Shown here: piece after piece, positions 28,801 to 41,100 of the stretch
Layout of the letters: every line of letters begins with the position of its first letter
How positions within the stretch are numbered: the stretch's first letter is position 1
Source: Tubiluchus corallicola
Taxonomy: Eukaryota > Priapulida > Priapulimorpha > Priapulimorphida > Tubiluchidae
Assembly: GCA_030141605.1 (NCBI GenBank)
Contig: JAQGDQ010002368.1
Coordinates: forward strand, 308,001 to 372,000
Length of the DNA: 64,000 bases
Direction: 5' to 3'
Program-made: the position numbers and the translations under genes
The notes under the pieces: model-generated
Database searches by the model: none
What the model was told of the DNA's origin: nothing
What the model saw: the letters and a program-made list of their open reading frames with translations, nothing else

Positions 28801-31800
28801 ATCGATCATGATTCCTTGAAGAAATACATACGATGAGTGGAGAGAGTAAAAAGTTCACGGCTAATGGAAAACAAACGAGGATATCATATGAGAGTAAACA
28901 AAAGCGTTTGCAGCAGATAAAACCCGCCGAAATTTGCGCTGCTGCTTTGATGATCAGTAATTTTTAGTCCTAGGATAGTAATTCATACTAAATGAGTCAT
29001 ACATTGAGAGGATATTGATGTAAATTCGATCCGCTTGCTTGAGACGAAGTTTTTTTCAACCATGCGGTATTTCAAATTAACTTTAAGCCATTTTTTGAGT
29101 GCACAATGAAATTTGTGCGCTGCCCTTTTTATTTTTTATATTTTAATGCATATTTAACGTAAAATTTAAAGCATACTTTAATTTTTTAGTTAAAACTATT
29201 CTGAATGAACTTAGAAAAGCAATCCCGTGGAACTCCGTAGCTTGACTGCAATAATTAACTGTGAATAATTACAATGTATATTTTCAGATACTAGCCAAAA
29301 GAAAGTGCCTTCTTGCAGTGCTGGGTATAAAGCCTGCATAGATGATTATATTTGTAGGAAAGTTTATAAAAATTTCCGCATAGCCTGCAGACATCGTCAA
29401 GGCAGATGCACCATGGTAGATAAGTAAGTATTGAAAATCAATAAAGTCATCTGTCATGTCATCTAACTAGGGATCGTTTGCGGGTCTTTAAGTATCCCTA
29501 ATTAACCAAATTAGCTGGAATTACTTTATTTTGTGACGCGGGCGATATTGGCACGTAGGTCTTTAATTTAATAAGTTTGATGTCGGTTTTCAGGATAAAA
29601 TGTGTCCAAAAGGAAACGAAACAAAGCGCGATTAGACAACTCCCTCAACGTTATTTTCAAAATATACCAAATATAACACTTAAACGTTATTCTGCTAATG
29701 CACCGGTAAATGTAAAAAAGAATTTAGAATTTTTTTTAAATATCTGCTAATCTGGCTCCCATGAAGGAACATTACAGCCACTTCTGTTTTAAGATGACAT
29801 TTATTAACTTGTTACTTCGGACAAAAGCCACAAAATTGATCATTAACTTGCTGTCTTCAGAAGCAAGCTCATAAGTTTCTGTAGCTGCCTTGCTGTTACT
29901 GGCTTTGCTATTTGTAATGCGGTGTTCGGCTTAATTGGATGATAAGTAAAAAAGGTGTCTAAAAATAGGCTAGGTCGACGTCTGAGCTATTGACATTTTG
30001 CTTATTGGATACCGCGAATTTATGTTTCAGAAGTGAGTGCTGGGAATCGTGGTTAGATGTCACCTCTACTCCCTTGGCGGGATGTCATTGTGAAAACCGA
30101 AGAAATAACAGGTGCCTTCGAATTCAATACGAAATGCGTGCCAATCCTTGTGTCAGTGAGTGTAACTAAAGATTTTCCATATTGCTAATACAGTATGCTG
30201 TATGTCGAGAACAAAAGAAACCAATGAATGAAATACAGTCCCATGCTAATATTGAATTATTGGAGTAGTTAAATTGCACAGTATTGTCTGTAAAACCCAT
30301 GTATCTCCATGCTTGTCAATTAAATCTATCCATCTGTCCACTTGAAGTGAAACTTTTGTCTTGCAAGAAACGGTGCTTTGCTACAAGCCAAAATCTCCAG
30401 TCGATTAGCTTATGCGAGAAAAATGGCGAAAAAATAAGATGAAGTTAGATTCGACTCATTTGCCTATGCTATGATAGGCATATTTTCCGCCTCATAGCAA
30501 TTCTTAATCTTACACCTCTCTAACACTAAAGCTTAAAAATACTTGGCACAATTAAAAGTTAACAGAATTCTACTACATTTTCGCGAATATTTACACAGAA
30601 TCAATTTAAAACTTTAAACTATGTAATAACCCGTATAACTGAGATTTGAAAAAATAAAACATATATTGTTTGATTTGTTTACAGTCCCTGATAGAGCCCT
30701 TAGGAGGGAGAAACAGTGTAGGACAATAATAAAGATGACTGTTAAATGAGACTGCACTAATTGCTGCAACAATAAAAAGTGTGTACGTCCTCTGACGTCT
30801 GGTGTATATACTAAATATTTATGTGTTAATTATCAAGTTTCTGTTTTTTGCGAAATAAATTATTGCTTTTTTCAGAATTAGCACAACCTGAGGGTTACAC
30901 TTTCGAAAGTCTTTATACATTTCCTCTTTTTACTTTTCCAACTACTTCAACGGGCTCTCCGCTTTCTGGCAATGTTCTTCCTTCCCTTGATAATGTGGTA
31001 ACAGCAATTCCTGCGGACTATAGAATAGATCATGATACCGACGACGAGGAGGGTGATCAATTTGACGGAGAACCAAGTGGGGATAATGAACCGGACTATG
31101 ATGAGATCGTTTTTAAATGCATGTCACACGAATGCAAAAATGATACATCGATTTCCTTAAATAAAGATGAATACAACATCTACGACGACTTTGAAACAGA
31201 AGTATCCCATTACGAGAAAACTAGTAGAGTCACACCTTCTGCAGGAGCAGCATCTGAGAAAGTCAATAATAGCAAAACTTCATCCCCAGCTTTAATCACT
31301 GCAACAAAAACGGAAGAAGACGCCGACAATTTCATATTCTTACCACCTAATGTAGCTACAGTTGCTGCTGCAACTACTGCTGGCATTACTGCGTTTCTTC
31401 CAGCTAAAACGCCCGCTAATGCCATTACGACGACCACTGCAACGACTACTACTGCTACCACCATTCCCTCTACTACTGCAAAAGCCAAAACACTGAAAGC
31501 CACAGAAGCAGCAACCACCAAAAGGCCAGCGAGAGTAGTCCAATTTCCTTGGAGAATTGTTACTGAGACAAAACGTCCTTTCAAAAACAACATAGAGACC
31601 CTTGAACATTCACTTGAAGGGAAGCCAATTGGTAAGCCTTATTAGTTGAACTTGCCATAATCCTTTAAAGTACTGCGTGACGAAGCACAAAATTCGTTTT
31701 CAAAGGTCTGATCTGTCAGAGGTTTGGCCTGTGCCTAGTCTGTTTATGGTCTGTTTCAGAAGCCTAGTCTGTCGTTATTCAAGTTTACCTGATACATGAT

Positions 31801-34800
31801 CTGATCTGTGGCTGTTCTGTCTGTGGTCTGACCTTCAGAGATCTAATCTATAAAATCTCGGGCGTTAGACTAGGGTTAGGCAGTCTACAGACCAGACCAC
31901 TGGCAGACAATATCTTAAACAGAACAAAATTCACACAGGCCAAACACAGACCAGACCAGACGAGTCACAGCTCCAACCTCATCTTGAACGGAAAGAAACT
32001 GACAAGCCCAATAAGTATAGCAAATCTAGACCACAGCAAGGCCCATCTACAGTCAGCGACTAACCTTTCGTTTATTACATAATGTTTCACTTTTGTTGCA
32101 TAATGATTGCTATAAAATGACGCAAAATTTATTACATAGTAATAAATTTACTATGTAATAGTAAATTTACATAGTAATAAATTTGTTACATAATGTTTTG
32201 TGATTTGTTACATAATGCTGTCTTATTACATAATGTGCTTTTTGTTACGTAAATAACTTTAACAAAGCCTCTTGCTTTTTCAGAAGTCATTTTATCTGTG
32301 TCAAAGTTGAAATACAGTTACTTGTTTAAATGCGTCGTTATATAATTCCAGCTTTTGTACGAGAATTTGCGTAGTTTGCAAAAAAACTTTTGGTTTATGA
32401 ATAACAACTGGTGTACATAAAACAGATTTTTTTAATTTGTTCAAAATCTCTGCATCTAAAAGTAATTCCTAATCGTAACTGTTTAAACAACTAAAAGAAA
32501 AAGACATATTATACAAAATGTTAAAATTAATAGAAAATTAATTTGTTTGCCAGCAGCTTCAACCCACGCGTCACATAGTAAAAAATCTTCAGGCTCCTTC
32601 AGTGATGACGGTTCTGGCTCTGGATTTTACAACGGGGAACTGGACTTTGCTCTATTTAATGAGACCAATGGAACATTTTACATGTTGTTGAATGATTCCG
32701 AACTATTTGGAAATGAAACTTCAGACGAATTTGTAGAAACTACAGTACTTCTGCCGTCAAGTACGACTACGATATTTTTGGATTTGTGTAGATGTTAAAT
32801 TTATGTTTTTTGTTTTCTAATTTTCTTTTTTACGCATTTTGTTACTTTGTTTTCTTGCATCCTTTTCAAGTTTATATATTTTTTGTATTTTTTTAATATT
32901 TTTGTACTGCCTACAATACCAAAATTGTGATAATGATGACAATATTGATGTGACGATGACAAAGATGATTGTGATGACGACGACGACCACGATGGTGGTG
33001 GTAATGATGATGATGATGGCGATGATGATGATGATGATGACAATGATGATAATGATGATAAGTATGATAAAGATGATGACGATGATTACAAGATGATAAT
33101 AATGATGATTATAGCCTCAATGTAGCCAATTTTGTAGAAAAATCACATTCCAAATTTCAAAGCCGCTTTTCAAATGTAATCTATATACTGCTCTTTCTAT
33201 CCTATAAGATCAAATGCGGATCTTGAATTGATATGTGTACTGCCAATGTGCTTTAATAGAAGAATTAGCCCACAAAATACTTTTCTTGATAATTTGTTTT
33301 GATAAGACAATGACACAACCGACCTCTATAAGTCAATTTGTTGATGAAGGTTAATCATATTCTTCCCAGTGTCAGGCGCGTCCGCTTGCGTTAAAACAAG
33401 GTTATTAAGAAAATTAAGCTGGTTTCTAGTAACAGTAAATTTATCTCGTACATATCGATTTCTCATTTTGATGGTAACTCTTCCTTCCTGACCTACACTC
33501 ACTGATTAATTAATGTTTAAAGAAGTTTGAATAATAGAGGGGAAAGGATTGGAAGATAAGATTATGTACAGGTTATTGCAATGAGCCCTACTTGTGCACA
33601 AGATGCAAAATCTGTCTTCAACAACTTCAACTTGTCTTCATTTTTTTTGGAATCGATCAACACTATTTCGTCAACTGAGCCACACACAGATTTTTAACAA
33701 ACGTGCGTAATTTTTTGCAGATAAATTCATCCTACTCCAGCATGCGGGCTTGGTACAAAAATTAGTAGCATTCATTTTTTCATATGTCATTGTATAACGT
33801 TTTCCGAGATTATCGCTTCATACAAAAACTGTCATATGGGAACAAATTTTGCCAGAGACGATTTGCGCCAGACAGTTTTTTACTATATGCGAATAGTGTC
33901 GCCATTAAAAAAGTTTGTAGTGTCAGTGTTAGTGGTGCCCCAGGCTTTTCATGTCTGTATTTAATCCAGAACCTTTTCAAAATATTTTTGAATTTGCAAC
34001 ATAATCAGTGCAGTCTTCGTTTTTGTGATCATTACACACAAGTCTATCATAGATCTATCACTGTAAAAAGAAAATGGCAGTTGGCTTATTAACTAATGGG
34101 GAGTTGGCTTATTAAAATGCATTTTAGGTTGTTTACACCCTTACTTTTCCTTCAATGAAACCTTTATGACCTCCCAGTACGAAACAGCTACACCAGCACG
34201 ATCTTAAAAGGCAAATACTATGCACGTAGGCTGGGGAATCAGATGCGTGATGGTCCCACGCCAATGATAATTAACCAGCAAAATAAAGTGTGCCACATAA
34301 ATTTATGAATTTCAGAAGTGTCCTGTTTAGAAGCTTTAGAAAAGTGCAGCAATGATACCGTGTGTGCTAAAAAGTTCAGCGCCGTGATTACCGCTTGCCC
34401 TACAGGACAGGAATGTCCGGCTGAGGATAGTCTTCTGTGCAGACAGCGAGTTCATGAATTCTATGAGCTAGTTGATCCTTTTTTCACGCATGACATGGTG
34501 TTTTGTGAATGTGATGAGCCCGAAGGCAACGAGACACTGAGTGGTTGTGACACAGTGAAAAATAGCTTTCTTCCACATTGTGCCATAGATATTGTGCCTG
34601 TTCCAACTTGTTTGAAGATATACAGTGACTGCGACTACGGAGTGTCTTGTAGGTGGGTATCAGCTATCAATGGCGTATTTTGTTGCTCGAATTTAGGCGT
34701 AGTTGTCGCATGATGAAATATTGCCTTGGGTGTCGTTTAAAATAATGGGGATACCGCATTCACAATGATTATTAGATGTCGCATGGGTGGAAGGAAAGAT

Positions 34801-37800
34801 TTTCCATGTTGTTAATTGTGCAATAATCATAATTATTGTACAGTTATGTACATGTATTAAATTTTTAATTAAAGCTTTTAATAACATAATTTAAACAGCA
34901 CAAGGAAGGTAGCCTTCGACAGTTAATATAAGTACCTCAGATTTTGGTGGGGTTTTTAGCTGCTGTGCTAGCTGGACCCAGATAAAAATGAAATATTGTG
35001 AAGCATGGTCTGCTTAAAACCACTTACTTTGTAGAAGAAACTTCAAATTTTTGCGTTGCTTCAATTTAATTAAATTTTAAATCGGCAATTTTACTTAATG
35101 GGACTACGTCACATTTGGGACAAGTGGAACAGGTTGACAGTCACTGTGAGTGCTTAGGGACAGGTTGAGTAACACCAAGCCTGTTCAGTGAATAGATAGG
35201 TTACTACTGGAAAAATGCTCTTCTGGGAGATTTCATTTGCCTTACTGTCCCTGGCCTTGAGGGAACACGTATTTACATCCAAATGTTGTGTCTAGGATAA
35301 TTTCTGGTGATATAGGTATGGTCTCGCAACAACTACCAACATTAAAAGGGCTATGTCTTGAGAACCGGTCTCTGCTTGCAGAATACTGATCGGTATAAAA
35401 AGCTGTTGCTATATTCTGACATTAATATTTCAAACTTATTATAGTTCAAACTTGCAGCACACAAGGATCTATACATCATAACATAAGTGTCAGTGAATAA
35501 TAATTATTACTAAGCTCAATATTTTACAGTCTGAATAAAAAAATCAACCTTACAGGCAATACAATTTACGGTAATAACAGAATATCATTTATTTTCTTTT
35601 TTTCTGTTTTGATTTCCTGTCTTTTTTGGCAGCTGGTGACTTCCCTTTCCTCTTCTTTTTCTTGTAAGGTCCCAAATGTTTGCGCACCATCACTCCTCTC
35701 CAAAAAGCTTGTATTTTAATTGTGTATTTTAGTAACAGGGCTTGTTGTTCTGATTCTTTTTTAGCAAGTTCTTTTGCTGCTTCATCCTCATCTATCAATT
35801 TTAAACGCCTTTCATATTCTTGTGACAAGTCATAATATTTTTTCAGTGTTGTTTCTTGATTTTGTTTAATAACTTCCATATTATTTTCCATTTCGTCTAT
35901 GTCATGATCATATTTGTCCATCCAGTAATCTAGTTGCTTTTCTACTTCTTGCAGATTGTCGCGTAAATAGTCTTCGAATTCTAAACTGACTCGTGATTCA
36001 TCACCCATGTCACGTCTTATTTTATCATTCTGATCTTTTAATTTATTTTGAGCTTTAAGGCACTCCTGCTTGCACTGATACTCTTGATTGTCAGATCTAG
36101 CAGTTACATATTTTGACTCCATAGCTGATCTATCCTTTGTTTCCTGAATACTGTCCTTAACTTTTGCAATAGTGTCAGCAGCTTCTTCCAAGTTTCTCTT
36201 TGTCTCCTCTTTAAGTGATACAATCTCGTTGCGTAGAGTTTCTATTTCCATTCTGCATTGTTCTTCTCTTGCTATCGTGTTTTTGAAATGATCTCTTCTG
36301 TCACGCTCTTCTTTTAAACGATTAACGAGAGATTTGCACGTGCCGCTTTCACTAAGTTCAGCCAACACCAGTGACAAAGCATCCTCAACAAACGTTCTGT
36401 CAACTTGAACCTTTAAGAGTGACTCTAACTGTGTATGATCATGAACTGAACCCTTTGGCAACAATATGCTAGGTTCAAAATCTTCCACTGGTGGCGAAGT
36501 GTTGGCACTTTTTCCGTCTGTTGTAATATTTGAACCCATTCTTTTAAACACCAAATCGGCACGTTTTTGATCTTGTATTACGTTGTCAAACGATAGTCCT
36601 CCCAATTCGTAAGAATTCTTGGCGGCTCTTCTTGGCAAAATACATCCTAAAATGTGTAACTGATCAATGCACACCTCAAGTACAGTGCATACATCACGAA
36701 TTTCAGCACCTGTTGCCATCATTAATACAACAAAAGAAACATTGCAAATCGCGCTCGCTCTGTGATAATAATTTAAAGATAGAGTTTCAAATATGCAAGG
36801 TTATTATTCACAAAATTCCCTTTCGCTTAGCGCTCACAGCTGACACGACGGCAAGTATGAACTACAGTTGGTAGGATTCTCAAAAGCAATTAACACGAAG
36901 TAGTGCAGATAAACATTAACGTTGCCATGCAACCAGGCACGCCACAAACATAACTACGAGTATTTTGCTTCACGTTGCTTTTCATTGCAATGATGATGGT
37001 ATAGTAGGGTTGGTTAGGATGTTGTTGTTACTTGAGTTTGACGTAGTGAGCTTTGAATCAAAGGTCAAATTTCACCAAAAGCTAAATTTTTATGGCAGCC
37101 AAATTACAATATCGCTTTAACCTAGTATGGGCATTCGAAGATTTTTAGAGCTGGCCATGAAATTAACAGGAAGAACAGGTACATTGAAATATTGTGCCAT
37201 TTTATGGAGCGTCAACTTATATGGAACAGAAGTTTCCGGGTGCATTTTTGCATGCAAAAAATCAGCACTACGCACGAAGCTTTACAAACTAAAAACTACC
37301 GAAACACGACAGTAGATACTGTACATTATTTTCTACGTTTGTGCTCAGAAAATTTAGGAAAATATCGAAGTTAACAAATGCACCTCATGCTAAATTTACT
37401 AAATTTAATAAAACGCATACCATAGTAGTATTTCGCCCAAATCGCGAAAATGGTTAAATTGTACTGCCCAGAGTGTTGTTTTCACTATTTATTCAGGTCA
37501 TTTGTTTTCCAATTTTTTAATCCACAGGTTTCTAAATTATAGTTATTTTGTTGAACCTACATGAATGGTAAGCTATGCATGCACGAAATTCAGAGTAACA
37601 ACAATCAGCACCAAAGAGTCTAAAATGAACGTCTATTGCTACTTACACTTTTCTGTAGGGAAAAACTACAGATTTACCGGAAATACTGTAAAGTCGATGC
37701 GGACGGCACAGGTTGTGAGAGCGATGTGGCCGATTGTCGAAACGCGTTGGTGAAACTGATTGGAACGGAAATGGGCGCACGCAACTGCACGTGTGAAGAC

Positions 37801-38041
37801 GTCGACAACAAGGGAGAATGTTTGGACATTCAGAATCTTATGTTCGACAATGCTTGCAGAGGTGCAGTAATAGTGCAGTGAAATGAAATAACTAGCAATC
37901 ACCAATTTTACTGTAACTTAAACGCAAAAATATTAATTTGTAATTTGAAGGAAATGATTGATTAGACTTACACATATTTAAAAGCTACGTGCTAATTACA
38001 ATGATGAAATTTAATTCATTTATTGTTAATCAAAAATAGAC

Positions 38042-38103
<62 letters not shown>

Positions 38104-41100
38104 TGGTGTGCGCGTGCGCGTGCGTGTGCGTGTGCGTGGTAGAAAAACATTATGCACCAAAAATACCTGGTTTCAGTCAAGATTCTACGATTCTGAATAT
38201 TATGATATTTCTTTCAAATAGTTTAGTAATTTTGGAGGACATTTCTTGTTTTGTATAATTATTGTTGTGCAGTTTTACTAATTGCGTACTAAAGCTTGAC
38301 ATTTAATTACCTGTTAATTAAATGTGCGTCAAATGAGGTGATATTCATTTGAATCACCAATACAGCCTTCGTGGCACGTGTTGTCATAAAAGAACTGTGA
38401 AACCAGCGCTATTCAGAAGTAAGTATAACTCCACATTGTGGGAGAAGAAAGAGGATAGGGTGACGTAGTAACAGCTTCCTAAACAATATAATGTTTTTAT
38501 TCTAGAAGTCAAGTAAATTTTTAAAAGGTCTTATGTAAGCAGAGCCTACAGTACAATGATTACGTATTTACAAGAAAGCCAAATATGTAACGAATTAACA
38601 GACCGAATTAATTAGAAAAGGAGGAGATACAGCACAAAGTATCGCTAAGTGTTTGTAAATAAAGTTAAGGTAATTGGACAGCTTTACGCATTAAGAGAAG
38701 GCTTGTTATGGTACACTGATAAACTTTCTTTTATTAATAAATCCCAGTAATTTGCAGCATTGGTCACAATGCTGAAATTATAAAAATAAGCCTATAGCTA
38801 GCGGCACAGATATGGTTATGAATGTTAGACTGAAGAGGACTTTTTCTAATTTCTTGCCTGTTCTAGACTGCACAGATATTCATATATTCTTACTTTAAAA
38901 TGTCTGGATGGTTTGCCATTGTAGGCAGTATTGCAGCTGCCACACTGAAATGTATAAACAATACCAAACTATAAGAATGTGGGTACTTTGTCTTTAAATG
39001 GAAAGAAAGAGCTTTTAATAAGAAATGGGTAACTGAATATGAGGGTAAAGTTCGTAAAATTCAGTAATAGCTATACTTTAAAATACAGTAATATCTCATA
39101 TCTCTATCTCTATCTCTATCTTTACTATCAATAATAGCTATACTATCTCTTTCTTTTCAATAGGTCTGTTAATTCATTACCTATTTGACTTCCTTGGAAA
39201 TACATAATTAGTGAATTTCTGTACTGTAGGCTGTGCCTATATAACTGGCTGTTTGTTTGTGTAATCTATCACTGGTGATGACTGCAGGGTGCAGTGGAAA
39301 CGTATGTGAAACGCTTTTTAATATTTCATGAGATTTTAATAAAAGTTGTTTTCTTTTTATGATATTCTAAAATTATTGTTACTTTCCTACTCTAATTGTT
39401 TTTGAAGAAGAAATAGTTGAACTGTACAATAATACATATGTAACAAAATGGAATAGTAAGAATGTTTAAATTGCTTTTTGTAGAGGAGGCGCACGACACA
39501 TACTACTTGAACAGGATTATATCTCGAGTACTCACAACTACCACCACAACTACTACTACACCTGCGCCAACAACAACAATGTTAACTACAACCTTCTACA
39601 ATGGAACCACTTTTGACAACGGAACGTATGAAGGTCTTGAAAACGAAACTGATACAAGTAATGAAACGGTAGATATCTTGACTTATATTGCAACTTTTAA
39701 TACCTTAATTTGGCATTATAACGGACTTCTTAAATTGAACCTTAGTAAAATTGAAAAAACTTTTATTATATGAAAAATAAAATTTGGCTCTGTCATGCTT
39801 TTTATCGAAGTTCAAATTCGACCAACAGCGTACTTTTACTGTAAGTATTTTGCAACAACTATCTTGCAATCTGTGACAATTTCGATAAGTAAGGATTCTC
39901 TTACATTTGTTAGGACTTAGATTTAAGTATGTTTACGTTTTTTACAGATTTATGAGGTTACTATCAAACCAACTAATTTGCCAGTCTACAGCAGTGTTTC
40001 ACCAGTAGAGCCATTACCAGTACCACCACCAAAGGCTAATGGATCCACGTCCTTTGTCAATATCACGGGTGGCGACACAACAGTGATGCCAACTACAACA
40101 GTCAGTACCACTACTACAACGACTATGCCTACAACGACTACCCCACGGCCAATATATGGTTAGTTCCAGCTCTTTGTTAGTACATTTTGCGATAATAACA
40201 AATTATGCATAACTGGTTGTGCACTTAATCAAAAAGTTATCACAAAGAAAATTATAATTAGCATAGTCAACAAGATGAGGTTTTTCTTGCTAATCTTTCA
40301 GTTTTGATCGCATAAGACGACCAAGAAAATACTGATGATAGTGGTGCTTAGATGCTCCAAATGTGGCAAACAAGTATCACAGTTAAACAGTAATAATTTT
40401 GATATTTTTCCCTAATTGTAGGTAAAGTGAACATCTTCAATGTAAAACATTTGATTAAAGTTTGTCTATTTGTATAAAGTATTAGTGCAAATACTTTAAT
40501 ACATCACAAAAATTATCGTTGCAACACTGTTAAACATAATTTGGTGTAACGTACAATGTACATTTCGTCGTTCTATTTTTTAGATAGCTGTACTCTTCGG
40601 ATAGTGCCACGGGGACCAAGAATAAAGCTGAAAGTTGACGAAGAAGTTCGAATTTATCTAGATAAAACTGCACGTTGCTCAGAGATTCGAAGATGCACCG
40701 ATTCTGGTCATAGTCATACTATAGAAACAATATGTCTCCGAGGAGAAGCCTGTAGACTAAAATATGCTGTTTACAGTATGTATATCTAAAAACTAAATAG
40801 CTGGGTTTATGGCCGAAAAAGATATGACCTCAACTAAGACTTAAACATCGACCCTCTTGTTTTAGACAGTTCCTCTGCAGCAGTTCGTGGAGAAAACCTG
40901 CATTGTCAAGCAGGACATTAATGCTCAAGTTCTGGCTGAGACACTGATATGTTATAGCTGTCTTTTCGACCCCAACACAATAACGTGATAACCCCTCGTA
41001 TGCCACTTATAAAGTTGAAAAAATGCGTATAAATGCGGAAATGGATTTTTTAATTATATTACAAGCACTTCAAACTGCTTTTCTATTTTCAGCACATGAT

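Noticed and set aside
31210-31609. Antisense frames of 127 and 89 codons over receptor exon 5
   Set aside because: Shadows of the Thr/Ala-rich sense exon; the sense frame joins the other exons in phase.
31866-31882. TAGGGTTAGG as an interstitial telomere repeat
   Set aside because: Less than two full TTAGGG units; chance occurrence is likely.
33784-34092. 102-codon open frame in the intron before exon 7
   Set aside because: No domain, no suitable splice sites in phase with the receptor, and AT-rich codon content.
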